Below are positions 24,485-37,393 of a stretch of 64,000 bases of DNA, one piece after another (positions within the stretch are counted from its first letter, which is position 1; every line of letters starts with the position of its first letter). The stretch comes from Saccopteryx bilineata (Eukaryota > Chordata > Mammalia > Chiroptera > Emballonuridae). Under the pieces are notes generated by a model. That model did not search any database, was not told the DNA's origin, and saw nothing but the letters and a program-made list of their open reading frames with translations. The stretch covers positions 54,983,795 to 55,047,794 of the forward strand of contig NC_089498.1 of assembly GCF_036850765.1 (NCBI RefSeq). The letters run 5' to 3'. Position numbers and translations under genes: made by a program.

Positions 24485-27400
24485 GGGATTTTTTAAATTG
24501 GAGCAACATATCCCAAAATGTAAAGAATATTTACTTTATACCTAGTAATTCCTAAAATAGAGCTGAAATTCTATAATAAAGGGTCATTGCTTTTCCCTAA
24601 AGTTTAAAGTTTGAAGATTAATAACTTTGAGCTTATTTGAGTAATAGAGTAGAAACATTCTTAAGATACTATTCTGTCTATAAACTAGGAAATGATACTG
24701 AATTGCCTGTAAATGCTGGAATAGAAAAACAGTTTTTGAATGTGAATAAAGTGAGAGTATAAAAGCATAGCCAATTATTACCTCTTCAGTATTCTGCAGC
24801 AATAATTTCCTAGGGTTGAAAAACATTTAAAAAATAAAAAAAAAGGGCATAGAATTTTCTGTTTTTATTCTAATGATTGTATATAGGTACCAGCACATAA
24901 TGTTTGGAGAGAAATAAAACTGTAGACATAAATTCAGTAGTCCAAAACATGGTCTTTATTAATTGATTTATAAAAAAAAAAGTAAAGCAATTGGCTCTTT
25001 CAGAACATCCTTAGGCTTTCTCTTATGAAGGACATAATTCTAATGCCTTTAGGATCCCTATATTAATTACATGGGTAATAAACTACTGCTTTTCCTCATG
25101 CATATATAAAGACATATATCAAGTTGTTCCTAATGAGAACATCTCAGGGTATTTTTGGAAGCATTTTTTCCCTTTACACTTGCAAACATCCTTAATTATC
25201 TCACGTTATTTGAGAATCACAAAGTGCTTTTCGAGATAATTCTTTTGCTTTTTCATTTTACACTTAAGTAATAATAATACATACCATTATTATTTCATAG
25301 AGTGTATATATTATATATATATATTTGCCTTCCAAACTTCCAGACTAATATATAATATGTATAATAATAGTTTATCTATGTTTAGATATCTAGTACATAT
25401 ATTAGCTTTATATAATAGTCTATATAGTATAAGATATATATGTATAGATATATATTACATATATACTATATGTGTATGCTACTTTCTAGCTTATTTAAGC
25501 TATTATAAATATTTGCCTTTCTTTCATCCTGTAATTTCCTAAGCATGGATTTACATATTAAAGGCAAACAGAATTCTGTATATTTACAGGGGATTCTCTT
25601 TGTTTCTCAACCAATGCTAATTTAAATACAATTATATGCCTTACTCTATTACTAAAACTCACAGAAGACATTTTTCTATGTATACCACAAATATTTGTGC
25701 CATCTCTGAAAAACTATGTCACAGAATAAAGAGGTACATCTTCCTAGACCGTTAATTGTAAACAGTCAGCTACTTAAAAGTTAATGATAAATTAAAGACA
25801 GGCATGCCATGGAGGACAATGTTAAATTCACATTAATACTTAAAATACAACAGAAGACCTCAAAAATATTGATTTAAGCAGCATTCTATTATAAAACTGA
25901 TGATCTCTGAGGCCATCTTAAAAAAATAAAAGCAGATATGTTGTTATAAGCATTTTTAAACAGTTTCTTATCAATATTTCATTTGCGTACAATGATAAAG
26001 ATAATACACGCACATTTGGGGCTTCCAATCAGAGAAATACATTTGTTGTAAAGTAGAAGACAGAACTGGGGAGGATGATTTTCCTAGTCAGCCTTACTGG
26101 TAGTTGCTTCTTTCCTACTCTAAACCATTTTAACATGCCACCCTCTTAATGCACACAAGCCTGACTATTCAAATCACTGTTTTGTAAATCTGTAAGTTTT
26201 CAAAAGCAAACAATCAAGGAGAGAAATACCAGCCAGAACAGGTAAAAGAAGATTGTTTAATGCTATTATAATGGAAAGAGCCTTATTTTCTAAGTGTCCT
26301 GAGTTAGGGAGAGTTCCTCATTAACCAGCCAGCATTTAAGACTTGAGAACCAAAAATCACTGTCTGCAAAGTTCAAAATTAGACTCTTAAAAACAAAAAT
26401 GAGGTTTAAAAACTAAAAAAAAAAAAAAAAAAAAAGGAAAAGAAAAGCCTTGCCACTGGGCACCAGTGGCATGGACTTCAGGTAGGTTAATAAGAAATCA
26501 CCTTTAGCATCTTAGCATATCTCCACATTCTGTCTAGTACGCATTTGTATTTTAACAAAGTTGGGTATACTTTAAGGATGCATAGCTATGACAATTCTTC
26601 AAACCTCTATTACTGAGTGAAATTAAGAGATTACACCTTTACTTGTTCTAAGGAATAAATTTGTATTGCTTTTGTGTAAACTGTACCGCCTGATATGAAT
26701 ATAAATACATGCTACCTTAGTGCATACTTCACAGTTTGAGGAAGTAGCTATAGATGAACTGATACCAAGTACTTTCATATTTATCAAAGCAAACAGCACA
26801 CTTATAAGCATATTTAATTAAATTACATTAGCAATTCCAGTGAGAAATATGTGGCATCTGACCATTTGTTTTGAAAACTGCTACAGGAGGCATTTCAAGT
26901 TCAAGAATGTCTCAAATCATCTGGGAATTACTGTTTCCACCCAGTAATAGCTAAAAAACCTTTACACTGATGAATACTCTATTCAAAAGTAAAAGTAGTG
27001 AGCCATTTTCGATTTCCAGTATGCTAACAGAGAAGGTAACTCTTAGCCCGGTAGCATCAGCAAGAAAGATCAATAATCTAGCAGCCAGTATTTGATCACA
27101 ACGTACAGAAGAAATGATAGAACCATTTGTCTAAAGAAGCATTTGGGAAGGAAAGTCTTTGGAAGGCAGGGGAAATGCTGGAATTTAAAGGCTCAAGGGA
27201 CCAAGCAGAGGAAGAGCAGACAGAGACATTGCTTAGGAAAGGTTCTAGACAGAGAAAACACCCTGCAGCTTTGTTCCATTTACATCAGTGACTCACTCCT
27301 CAACTAAAATCAATAATTATACACCTTCAGTGTAAACAGTGTGTTGGGTCCACAAAAAAACCTCAAAGCCAAGACCTCTTACTCTCTTCCAAAGAAAATG

Positions 27401-28714
27401 TCTCCCTATGGATGTTCCGTCCCCATGTAGAAGAATCATTGTCTTTTACGTCACCCTAATTCACTTCTATCATTTTTGTTGCCTGAATTACAAGTCCAAG
27501 TACTGGTGGCCTATGGGCTATATGAGGCACACAGATAAGTCTTGTTTGGCTCATAAAAGGAATCAGAATTTAAATTAGAATAATTTACCTTTAATATATA
27601 GAATTTTCTATTAATATGGAAAAATCTGTAGGATCTTTTTTCTACATGGTTACACATGAATAGAGTCTCCTAAGCCTTCCATCTTTTTACTACAGAGTCC
27701 TATTCTTGCTGCCCTCCAAGGCTCACGGTGCATGTTCCAACAGTCTCTGATAATAAAATCAGTAGTAGTTTTATGATATATTTTCTCTATAGAAAAATGG
27801 TTCATTATAACAGCACCATTTGGGGTTAAATGTGTGTGTGTCTGTTACATAATTAAATTCTATATAATTCAGATTTATTCCTATTAGACATAAGACTGAA
27901 ATATAGGATTTTTAAGAAAAGTACAGTTAGAAAGAAATATTTTATCAAATGTGTTTTTTATTTCTTTAAGAACCAGGGGTTATTTTGCATAACTGAATCT
28001 TTTCATTATTGTTAATAACACTGGCATTCTGAAATTTAGACAGTAAATGAGGGCTCACTAACTTTTAGAGTTGTTTTCCTTGTATAAAAAGCCCCAGCTT
28101 GCTGACTTTCTTACTTCTGTCTGCTTTGTGAACTTCTCTTGCCCTTTGTTATATGATCATTTTATTAGCTCCAGCAAGAAATACCATTGCATACTGGGTG
28201 CTATTTCTTACACAAATTAATAAAGGAAGATCATAAATGAAACACAGGATTAAATGTCAATATAATTCTAGATAACTTGTGGAGGTAAGTATCGACCCAT
28301 TTTGTTAATACTTAGAAACTTTTCTATTTACTTCTCATCTCAGAGTTACATATTCAGAAGTTGTGTAGCTGCTTACCTTTTAGAAAATCTCTTTTTGGTG
28401 TAAATAAAAAGAAGCAGAAGGCATCCTTGCATATACAGCTTCAGTAGTAATAAACAGAGCCAAATTGTTTTCCACTAAGACAGTTATCTGACAGTCTCAA
28501 TAATAAGAGGTTTGAAACATGAAGAATGAATATAATTTTTATATCACCTTAGATCTAATATAATCAGATATAGTTTAGATATTATCATTTAACTCCTCCA
28601 TGACGTAGAAAAAATATATATTCCCTAACCAACGTGCATAACTTTCACTGAAAAAAAATGACTTGATAACCAGGGAAATATAAATGATACAATGATAAAG
28701 AAATTTGGAATCAT
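24485..28714. other. Unassigned intron sequence, longest low-repeat stretch of intron 3
   Basis: About 4.2 kb with no coding signal and few recognisable repeats: a TA-rich tract at 25300-25470 and a 21-bp poly(A) at 26415-26435. The frames at 27092 and 27339 have no splice or homology support. Confidence 0.6.
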
Positions 28715-29122
28715 GCCTGACCAGGCAGTGTTGTAGTGGATAGAGCATGACACTGGGAAGCAGAAGACCCAGGTTTGAAACCCCGAGGTCACCAGTTTGA
28801 GCATGAGATCATCTGGTTTGAGTGCTGGCTCACCAGCTTGAGTGCGGGATCACTGTTTTGAGCTTGGGATGATAGACATGTTCCTATGGTCTCTGGCTTG
28901 AGCCCAAAGGTCCCTAGCTTAAAGCCCAAGGTCACTGGCTTGAGCAAGGGGTCACTCACTCAGCTATAGCCCTCAGGTCAAGGTACATATGAGAAAGCAA
29001 TCACTGAACAACTAAGGTGCCGGAACAATGAATTGATGCTTTTCATCTCTCTCCCTTCCTGTCAGACTGTCCCTGTCTATCCTCAGACTTTCTCTCTCTC
29101 TGTAAAAAAGAAAAAAAAAATT
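28715..29122 (+). mobile_element. SINE group C
   Basis: Head GCCTGACCAGGCAGTGTTGT, repeated CTGGTTTGAGTG units, GATGCTTTTCATCTCTCTCC and an A tail. Approximate flanking GAAATTTGGAATCAT / GAAATTATGAT. Confidence 0.9.
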
Positions 29123-29800
29123 GAAATTATGATTTTAGTGCCACGCAACATCCCTTGGTAATCTAGTCAAAAAGTCACTAATGTCTTATAAAAAGACTTA
29201 ATATTTTGGCAGATAACAATAAAGTTAAGATGTTATAAAATTATAGAACAAAAGAAACATACTTTTCTTATTTATTCAGAAGAACAATATTGCCATATTG
29301 AGTTAAAGGTCATTTACTTGATGTCAACAGTTATGTTCCTATATAACCCCACACAAAGTATTAGTTAATATTAATACTAAAATATTAAAACTAATATTAA
29401 AATAAGTTTTAATATTTTATAAGCTTATACAGTCATGTACTAATTTACCTTACTCTTTACAGAATTTATATTATTCTTAGAGTTGCTATGTTTCATAAGT
29501 GTAGAGCCTACTGCATAAAACCATATATTATCTTATTTGTCTTAAATTTGCCTTTTAATGTATCCACATTCCAGATATAGAATTATCTGGGATTTGTTGA
29601 TGAAAACCATCATAGAAAGTGACAATCACTATTTACCTTAGCAATAAAACAACAGCGCAGAATAGAGGTGAGACAAAAGTGCTTACAGAAAATAATTGCT
29701 TAAAACCAAACACTTAGAAAAATTTCTTACATAAGAAATATATATACTAGATCTCCCTCTCCCTTGTATTAATTTATTTTTATTAATTTATTTTTACCAT
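29123..29800. other. Unassigned AT-rich intron sequence
   Basis: Includes a run of TTAATATTA-like words near 29360-29420. No gene seen. Confidence 0.55.
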
Positions 29801-29805
29801 AATTT

Positions 29806-30161
29806 TTTTAGTGAGGGAAGGGGAGGCAGAGACAGACTCCTGCATGCGCTCGAACTGGAATCTACCAGGCATGCTCACTAGGGGGGGATCTCTGCCCATC
29901 TCGGACCCTTGCTCCCCTTGCAACCAGAGTCATTTTTTAGCACCTAAGTTGAAGGCCATGGGGGCATCCTCAGCACCGGGTCCAACTGGCTCTAACAGAG
30001 CCTTGGCTGCAGGAAGGGAGGAGAAGAGAAAGAGGAAAAAGCAAGAAGAGTAGAGGTGGAGAAACAGATGAGTGCTTTATCTATGTGCCCTGACCAGGAA
30101 ACAAACCTGGGATATCCACATGCTGGGCCCATGCTCTACCACTGCGTAAACCAGCCAGGGC
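29806..30161 (-). mobile_element. SINE group A relative, minus strand
   Basis: The minus strand begins GCCCTGGCTGGTTTACGCAG. The + strand shows GGCAGAGACAGACTCCTGCA and AGCACCTAAGTTGAAGG, the same subtype as 22490. Its 80-codon frame is not a gene. Confidence 0.9.
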
Positions 30162-31904
30162 TCTCCCTTTTATTTTTATGAGTAAAGCTATGTACAATAT
30201 TTCAAAATATCTAAGAGTATTTCTTAATATCTAAGAGTATATACTGTATTGCATATTTTATTTAATACCTAAATTATATAGGGCACACTTCGTTATTTAT
30301 TGCCTTATTTGAAATAATCAAAATGCTCACTTATCATAGAATTCAGAGAAAGAGGGAGAATGAAATTCAGGAGCATCTTGAGAAGGTGTTCTAGTTTAGA
30401 CACATTGAAAGAAACAAGAAGCATGGCCTATGGATAGGCCCAGTTATGAATTTCAATCCTTAACAATATTTCTCTCAAACATTTACATAAGACAAGGACT
30501 CTGTCTACAGCAACTATTATTGAAGTATTTTTCTGTCTATATATCCTAGCACCTTTAACCTCTTGGTTGAACCCTCAACCTTTTCACTTTACCCTAAGGA
30601 ATACTGTCATCCAGGCAGCCAGATGCTTGCCATCCTGGTTCTTCAGTTCTCTTTCTTCCTAACTTCTGATGCAGTTTCACATCTGCAGTTCTAGTCATCT
30701 ACTCTAAGTTATTCTGTAGTCTACTCTATGTCTTCACTGATTGATCTTATTGCAAAATGTTCTACTAGTTTAAACCTTGCTGTCACCAAAGAATAAAGAA
30801 GAGTGAAGATAAATAATTAAAAGTTGAGGGATATGAACATTGGGATTCAAAATTTTTTATCACATCATACTTTGAACCTTAGGAATATTCATAAAGACAT
30901 GTTGGTTATTTAAGATTTTTCTTTCCATGAGTAGGAGGTCTCTTTTACTAACAATGGATGTCACTCTACGTGTGACTCTTTGAAAGTCTGCAGGGCAGAT
31001 ATTGGCCAACTCCTTACTATAAATCTTAAAGATATATAATTGGTAACTATAAAGAATGAAAAACATAAACATAAAAATTTAATCTTCTACTCTGCCAAGC
31101 CTGACGATTTTGACACTGAGAGGGAAAGGCTGGTGGGGAGCAACTTCTAAATGGCCATAATAACTGTTTCAAATGAAGACCCAACCTCTACATACTGCCC
31201 CTTCCTGTCCCAGCTACGTGCTTGAACCAGAGAAACTCCAGGGAAGGAGTGACCATATGAATTCAATGTTTCTTTAAATGACCTCCTGCACTTCCTCAGA
31301 AGCACGTAATGGTCTATCATACTCAATTTTGTTCCTACTCTGGCTCTGGAAATTGCTGTTAACAAAGACCACAGAATACTTTCATTGAATCAGCCATTGC
31401 ATTCTTTGTTGGTGGCTGCATTCAGATTGTGAAGACTCTCAGCATCATTTTTTATTTCCAGAATTTGCTGTGAGCTCACAACATTCTTTTAACTTTATGT
31501 CTATAAGGAAGACTTAGATTGGTCCTTCTAATTGCTCACATAGATAACAATATTGTTTTGCTTCCGAATCGGTCTATTTTTGTATCATCGTAGTGTTATA
31601 GTCAAATCATAACTTTAAAAATGTCTTGTTCCTTCCACTCAACACTGCCTATGTATTTATCTAGTTTCTAAGAATTAGTCCGAACCAATTGTTCCAAAAC
31701 TTGTGTGAACGGCATTCCGTGGTTGTTTAAAGCAACCAGGACTCAGGTTTGGCAGGAGCTCAGATGCAGGCTCTTACTAGTTCCAGTGTAACTGCTCCTG
31801 GACTTTCTCCTTTCAGTAAGGGCTCAATTCCATAAGCAACTCAGAGTCCAGTGAAATTATGGGTAACTAGAACATATATGTACAGAAGGAGTGTTATAAG
31901 ACTT
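30162..31904. other. Unassigned intron sequence
   Basis: No gene or repeat I can name. Short tandem words ATCTAAGAGTAT occur near 30210-30240. Confidence 0.55.
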
Positions 31905-32540
31905 CAATTTTTTTAGATCAGTTTTAGGTTCACAACAAAAATGAGAGGAAGATACAAGAATTTCTCTTGTATACCTTGCCCCCACATATGCGTAGCTCTC
32001 CAATTATCAACATCACTCACTAGAGTTGTACATTTTTTTTTACTAAGGTTGATCTAATATTGACATGTCATAATGACCCAAAGTCTACAGTTTACCTTAG
32101 ATTTTGTTTTTAGTGTTTTACATTCTATGGGTTTTACAAATGTATAATGATATATCCATCATTAAAATATAGAATGTTTATTGTCTTGAAAATTTTCTGT
32201 GCTCTATCTATTCATCTTTTCCCTGCTCACCCCTAGCAACTACTTATCTTTTTATGTAATCGATAATTTTGCTTTTAACAGAGTATCAAATAGTGGAATT
32301 ACACAGTATGTAGCAGTATGTAGCCTGTTCAGATTGAATTCTTTCACTTAGTAATTGGCATTTAGAGTTCACTATGTCTTTCCATTGGTTGATAGCCTCT
32401 TTCTTTTTAGCACTGAATTCATACCAGTTTTTTAATCTACTCCTTTACTGAAGGACCTTTTTTGCTTCTAATTTTTGTGCTATTGTGAATAAAGTTTCCA
32501 TAAGCATCCACATGCAAGATTTTGGATATATATAAATTTT
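31905..32540 (-). mobile_element. Old L1 3' UTR region, minus strand
   Basis: On the + strand GTTTTAGGTTCACAACAAAA, CTACAGTTTACCTTAGATTT, ATTCTATGGGTTTTACAAAT and AATGATATATCCA(T)CATTA are the reverse of an ancient mammalian L1 (L1M class) 3' end. It is heavily mutated. Confidence 0.75.
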
Positions 32541-32881
32541 CCAGAAAGAACTTTTAGAAATTCTCATTTTATGAAATAAAATCATGTATTGTAAGTCTAT
32601 TTCTCTGTATATATTCTTCCCTCCAAATATAATTATGCAATAAACTTGTTCTACATAGTAACTTGAGAGCTTTCTTGTTGTTGTCAAGAACGAGCATATG
32701 TCTTTTATGTGTTGAATTTGAGTCCTTGAAACATGAAGCTTGCTTTCTGGTAGCTGTAACCCTAGTTAACGTCAATGATGTACAGGAATTATGGATATGC
32801 TCCTGAGGAAAATGACCAAGAAGGGGAAAAACCTAATAAGATTCAGGATGATGAATCCACCTGTTAATTTTTTAATTATTT

Positions 32882-32885
<4 letters not shown>

Positions 32886-32913
<28 letters not shown>
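32886..32913. repeat. (AT)14 microsatellite
   Basis: Perfect AT run. Confidence 0.95.
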
Positions 32914-32916
<3 letters not shown>

Positions 32917-33163
32917 GCATTTAACATGTATATTCACAAAAAGAAGATATTTCCATCCCACAGAGTATAAAAATGTTGAAAGATGCAGATACATGAAACA
33001 AATCATGAATGTTCTAAACCCATACTTTGATAATTTCTATAAGAAAATTAAGAATAGATTAAAAAAACATAATCATTCAAAAACTATACTTCACAAGAAG
33101 ATGTAGATAACAACATGGTTGTTTAGCAATACACATGAATAAAGTGAACCAAGGGCAAGTTGA

Positions 33164-33463
33164 GCCTGACTAGGCAGTGGCACAATGGATAGAGCATCAG
33201 CCTGGGATGCAGAGGACCCAGGTTCAAAACCCCTAGGTCACCGCCTTGAGTGCAGGGTTACTGGCTTGAGCAAGGAATCACTGATTCTGCTATAGCCCCC
33301 CCAGTCAAGGCACATACAAGAAAGCCATCAATGAACAACTAAGATGCTGCAATAAAGAACTGATGCTTCTCATTTGTTTTCCTGTCTGTTTGTTCCTATC
33401 TGTCCCTCTCTTTGTCTCTGTCTCTCTTGATGGAAAAACAAAAAGAACCCCCCTCCCAAAAAA
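33164..33463 (+). mobile_element. SINE group C
   Basis: Head GCCTGACTAGGCAGTGGCAC, GGTTCAAAACCCCTAGG, CATCAATGAACAACTAAG, CT-rich end and A-rich tail. TSD AAGGGCAAGTTGA / AAGGCAAGTTGA. Confidence 0.93.
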
Positions 33464-33608
33464 CAAGGCAAGTTGACACATAATATTCTTACCAGTTTGG
33501 CTTAATTAAGAATAAAGGTTTCAAATAGCCCCAGATATATGGAAAAGATTTATATAAGCAGATGGGGATCCTCAAACCCCTCAGCAAGATCTTCTAAGCA
33601 TGGCTTTT

Positions 33609-33640
33609 CTTTTTAATTTATTCATTTTAGAGAGGAGAGG

Positions 33641-33689
<49 letters not shown>

Positions 33690-33830
33690 CAGAGAGAGAG
33701 AGAAGGGGGGAGGAGCTGGAAGCATCAACTCCCATATGTGCCTTGACCAGGCAAGCCCAGGGTTTTGAACTGGCGACCTCAGCATTTCCATGTCAACGCA
33801 TTATCCACTGCACCACCACGGGTCAGGCCT
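33609..33830 (-). mobile_element. SINE group B inside the chimeric insert, minus strand
   Basis: The minus strand starts GCCTGACCCGTGGTGGTGCA. There is a long GA tract at 33640-33705. TSD AGCATGGCTTTT at 33597-33608 and 33832-33843. Confidence 0.95.
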
Positions 33831-34918
33831 GAGCATGGCTTTTAAGATACCAAGAGGCAGAAAAAACCCAATAGAAATCAGGGGAACTACCAGCTTTTAG
33901 GATACGCCCATAAAGGCTCCAACACCCCAAAGAGGTCTCATAGGATGCCATCTGGGTCCTGCTTCAATAGTGGAAAGGAAGGTCATTGAGCTAAAGCCTG
34001 CTAGATTTACATACCTCTGCTGTGAGGAAACAGGGACACTGGAAGGTAGGCTTCCCCCTCGCTCCTCTGAGGGAGAGTTCAATCTCTTCCAGCCCCTCCT
34101 CTAGCCACCTATGACCTAACCTTGCCCAGAATGCTGGGATTTGCCAATGAATGCTGAAGGTGCCCAGGGCTGTCGGCCCCATCTATGACACTGTGGATGA
34201 GCCTAGGGTATTTCTTCCAAGAAGCAGGTAAACTGATCTCATTTGCACAAGGGCCACTTAACTATGTCTTACCTGAATACTCAGGTTTTTTATTCTTCCC
34301 TTGAAGATCTCTGTTGTGGGTGTTGATAGTCCTATTTTCTGCTGCTTTGTTTAATATACAGTGTTTCCTTTATTCCTCCTACCTCAATGCCCCTCTCATA
34401 TTTCAGGCTGGAACCTACTCCTAATTTAGAGCTCTCTTTCCCTCTTTTGCCAACTTCTATTATGAATCTACCTTTGCCACCCAGCTTAGTGTATCCCAAA
34501 GTTCTCTTTACCAAGCCACAGTCACAGAGCTCCAGGGAAAAGCAACCTGGTCTCATCTCTCCAGGCAGAGAAGAACAGAAGCTCCATCTCCACACATGCT
34601 GCAGATGGCTTTTCCAGTCTACCTGAATCATTACCAGCTAGAAGCAGTTGTCACTGGGACTTGGACGTGAGCTGCAAAGTATAGAATTGTGACAACAATT
34701 CCAGTGCCATGCAGACATTTCCTGGATGTGGACTTTTCCTGGACTCTTGCTCCTTGGGACAGCTCCTAACAGACTGAACTGGGGTTGGGTTGCATTTATC
34801 AGGGACTTGGCATGGTGTTAGGGCCAACTTGGACTTGGTGAACTGGTTAAGGACACTACTCTTTTATGGATTCTTGCTGTATTGGCCAAGAGTTTGCTTA
34901 AAGGCTTTAATCACTGTA
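33831..34918 (+). pseudogene. Decayed retroviral gag-like sequence (RNA part of the chimera)
   Basis: Around 33959-34000 one + frame shows a nucleocapsid zinc-knuckle pattern of the CxxCxxxxGHxxxxC kind. The second Cys codon is changed to Ser and the residue after GH is a stop. More stops follow, so nothing is made from it. The downstream part (34330-34918) has no continuing frame I recognise. It ends ATCACTGT before the poly(A), with no AATAAA close by. Class (gamma-like) is a guess. An unrelated chance motif is possible, but the spacing is good. Confidence 0.5.
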
Positions 34919-34929
34919 AAAAAAAAAAA

Positions 34930-35366
34930 TAGAAGACTGGATAAAGAAGATGGGGCACATATACACCATGGTATACTATTCAGCCATAAGAAATGATGTC
35001 ATCAGATCACTTACAACAAAATGGTGGGATTTTGATAACATTATATTGAGCGAAATAAATAAATCAGAAAAAAACAAGAACTGAAGGATTCCACACATTG
35101 GTGGGACATAAAAACGATACTAAGAGACATGGACAAGAGTGTGGTGGTTACGGGGGGCAGGGGGAGGGAAGGAGAGAGAGGGGGAGGGGGTGGGGGGGCA
35201 CAAAGAAAACCAGATAGAAGGTGACGGAGGATAATCTGACTTTAGGTGATGGGTATGCAACATAATTGAATAACAAGATAACATGGACATATTTTCTTTG
35301 AATATATGTACCCTGATTTATTGATGTCACCCCATTAAAATTAATAAAAATTTATTTATTAAAAAA
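34930..35366 (+). mobile_element. L1 3' end (end of ORF2-like sequence plus 3' UTR) of the chimera
   Basis: GGATAAAGAAGATGGGGCAC, ATACACCATGGTATACTATT and CAGCCATAAGAAATGATG mark the ORF2 end. They are followed by a G-rich 3' UTR (35150-35200), CTGATTTATTGATGTCACCCC and AAAAA. It is severely 5'-truncated. Confidence 0.93.
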
Positions 35367-35432
35367 AAGAATAAAGGTTTCATTCTGCTTTACTTTCAAG
35401 AAGCCCTGGGACCTTTAAAAAAAATGAGTGCT

Positions 35433-35556
35433 GCCTGACCTGTAGTGGCGCAGTGGATAAAGCATCGACCTGGAAATGCTGAGGTCGCCGGTTCGAAACC
35501 CTGGGCTTGCCTGGTCAAGGCACATATGGGAGTTGATGCTTCCAGCTCCTCCCCTG

Positions 35557-35589
<33 letters not shown>

Positions 35590-35652
35590 CCTCTCTCTCT
35601 CTCCTCTCTAAAATAAATAAATAAAATTAAAAAAGGAAAAAAAAACTCTAAA
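35433..35652 (+). mobile_element. SINE group B, near consensus
   Basis: GCCTGACCTGTAGTGGCGCA head, GGTCGCCGGTTCGAAACCC B-box region, intact GTCAAGGCACATATGGGAG, CT tract, A tail. TSD A(n)TGAGTGCT at 35417-35432 and about 35653-35669. This is the youngest-looking B copy in the window. Confidence 0.95.
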
Positions 35653-35669
35653 AAAAAAAAATGAGTGCT

Positions 35670-36826
35670 TATTATACTGGTAGAACAGGACAACCACATG
35701 TTTTATTACTACCACTTAAAATGCAGGAAAAGAGAATTTAAGAGAGTTTAAGAGCAGGACTAGAATTAATGATGTTATGGCAAGTTTCTTAGATTGCCTA
35801 AAAAATATAAAGAAACATTTTCATGGATTGTTTCCTCTAGATTTTTAAGACAAGGACGATTACACAGTACATTATAATATACAGTTCATTTGATCACCAT
35901 ATTTTCCAAATTTAATGTAAAAGAAGAATGTAAAGCAGTTAGCCTCTAGATTGGTTATTTATATTCTTTGTGATGACACTCAAATAACTTTGGCAGCATT
36001 CTGAGTAGTTGGCAGTTTCTTCAAAACATGCCACTTAAACAGCACGACATTACTGCATTATATCATGTCACATTCTTCTAAAACTAAAATATTGAGCTTT
36101 CACAATAAGCCAACATACAGCAACATCTTTGCAATATCCTATGGCAATGTCTTCATAGAGTTCCTGGGTTCCTTTGAAAAGTAGGATCTAATCAATATAA
36201 TAGAAAATAAAATATTAGCATAAACATGGCTATAATTATCTTTTTGACAAAATAAGCTCTGTGTAGAATCATATCTGAAAGAAAAATTATTTAGTTAAAC
36301 TAAATGTTTTAGTTCAGCTCATGTTTAAGGGAATTGGTGAACAATAAGAAAATAAAATGTGGATTAGCCTTCTTTTATTTTTTTTAAATCTATCTAGTTT
36401 AAAAGAAAACTTTTATTATAGAATATTTAGAAAATACAGATTTGTTCACAGAAATATAGTTAACTATTAATAAACTATAATTCTACTTGTGAAGTAGAAA
36501 TTTTTTCCTGTATAGTATTTTTATATGTTTCCTTTTCTTCAGACATATATAGGAATTATTTCCAACATCCTTAAATGTGTTATAATTATTATTAACTTTG
36601 TATGCTTTCATGCTCAATAGGTATTGATTTTTTAAAAATAAATTTAAGAACCAATTTTTATGGTTTCTTAATTGTTACTAATAGATATTTAAATTTGTTT
36701 AAACAGAAACCAGCAAAACTGCAGACATTTTTGGCCTATTCCAAAAGATATGCAAGTAAAAAAAAAATTATGCCAAGTCTTCAAAGGAGTATGTTGGGAA
36801 AATAAGTTTGTAAAATATGATTTTTC
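35670..36826. other. Unassigned AT-rich intron sequence
   Basis: No gene or repeat recognised. Confidence 0.55.
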
Positions 36827-37393
36827 TGTTGCTTGCTTATAATTTGCATTGGGGGCTGGGCAGCACCATGAATCTGTGGTCTGTAATTGCAAATTATCTT
36901 CCTGTTTAGGAAGGGCTATTGTTTTGCTGTTTGCTGGAGGAGAGATTTTCTTGCCAGAAAGTTTTAAAAAGAGAAGAAGGAGAAGAGGCAGAAAGAAGCC
37001 ATGTTTGCAGAGTGAGAGAGGAGAGAATGCAGAGTGCTGAAGAAGAGGCCAGTTTTGCAGAGAAAGAAGCCCTGTTGGCAGGGAAACAGAAGGTGTGCAG
37101 ATGGGGAACCAGAGCTGAGGGGCTTTGTGAGCTCTGCTGAGGCTGATGGGACCTTGATTCTAGGAGAAACTGGAAAAGATTCTCCTGGTTGTGGAACCAG
37201 AGAATGTGTCAGTGGCTTTGGGAGCCCTGAGTGAAGGGAAGTGTTTTCCCTGTGTGTGTTGCTCATCAGCCGATGAGAGACTTTAATAAAGAAGTGGCCC
37301 ACCATTTTTTGGCTCCACTGTTTCTTTACCATCTGCCCAAATTCAATGAGAACCTGCACATGCATGGCCATGACGGCCATGCCTACTGGCCAT
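36827..37393 (+). mobile_element. Solo LTR, TGTTTGCTTGCTTATA family, diverged
   Basis: It starts TGTTGCTTGCTTATAATTTG and ends CCTACTGGCCATAA. In its 3' half it shares TCAGTGGCTTTGGGAGCCCT, TTAATAAAGAAGTGGCCCAC and a GAGAACCTGCA-type end with the LTRs at 45373 and 53017. AATAAA gives a polyadenylation signal. The frames on both strands (138, 73, 66 codons) are incidental. Confidence 0.8.

Larger units (their letters stand above)
33524..35366 (+). mobile_element. Chimeric retrotransposition: retroviral-like RNA joined to an L1 3' end
   Basis: One perfect 16-bp TSD, AAGAATAAAGGTTTCA, lies at 33508-33523 and 35367-35382. Between the copies are: 33524-34918, which is not L1 and carries a decayed retroviral zinc-knuckle coding remnant; an internal poly(A) at about 34919-34929; and an L1 3' end ending in its own poly(A). 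That order is what is expected when L1 reverse transcriptase starts on L1 RNA and switches to the poly(A) end of a second RNA. A group B SINE (33609-33830) was added later. Confidence 0.85.

Noticed and set aside
36919..37380. Opposed 73- and 138-codon frames
   Set aside because: Both lie within the solo LTR at 36827-37393.
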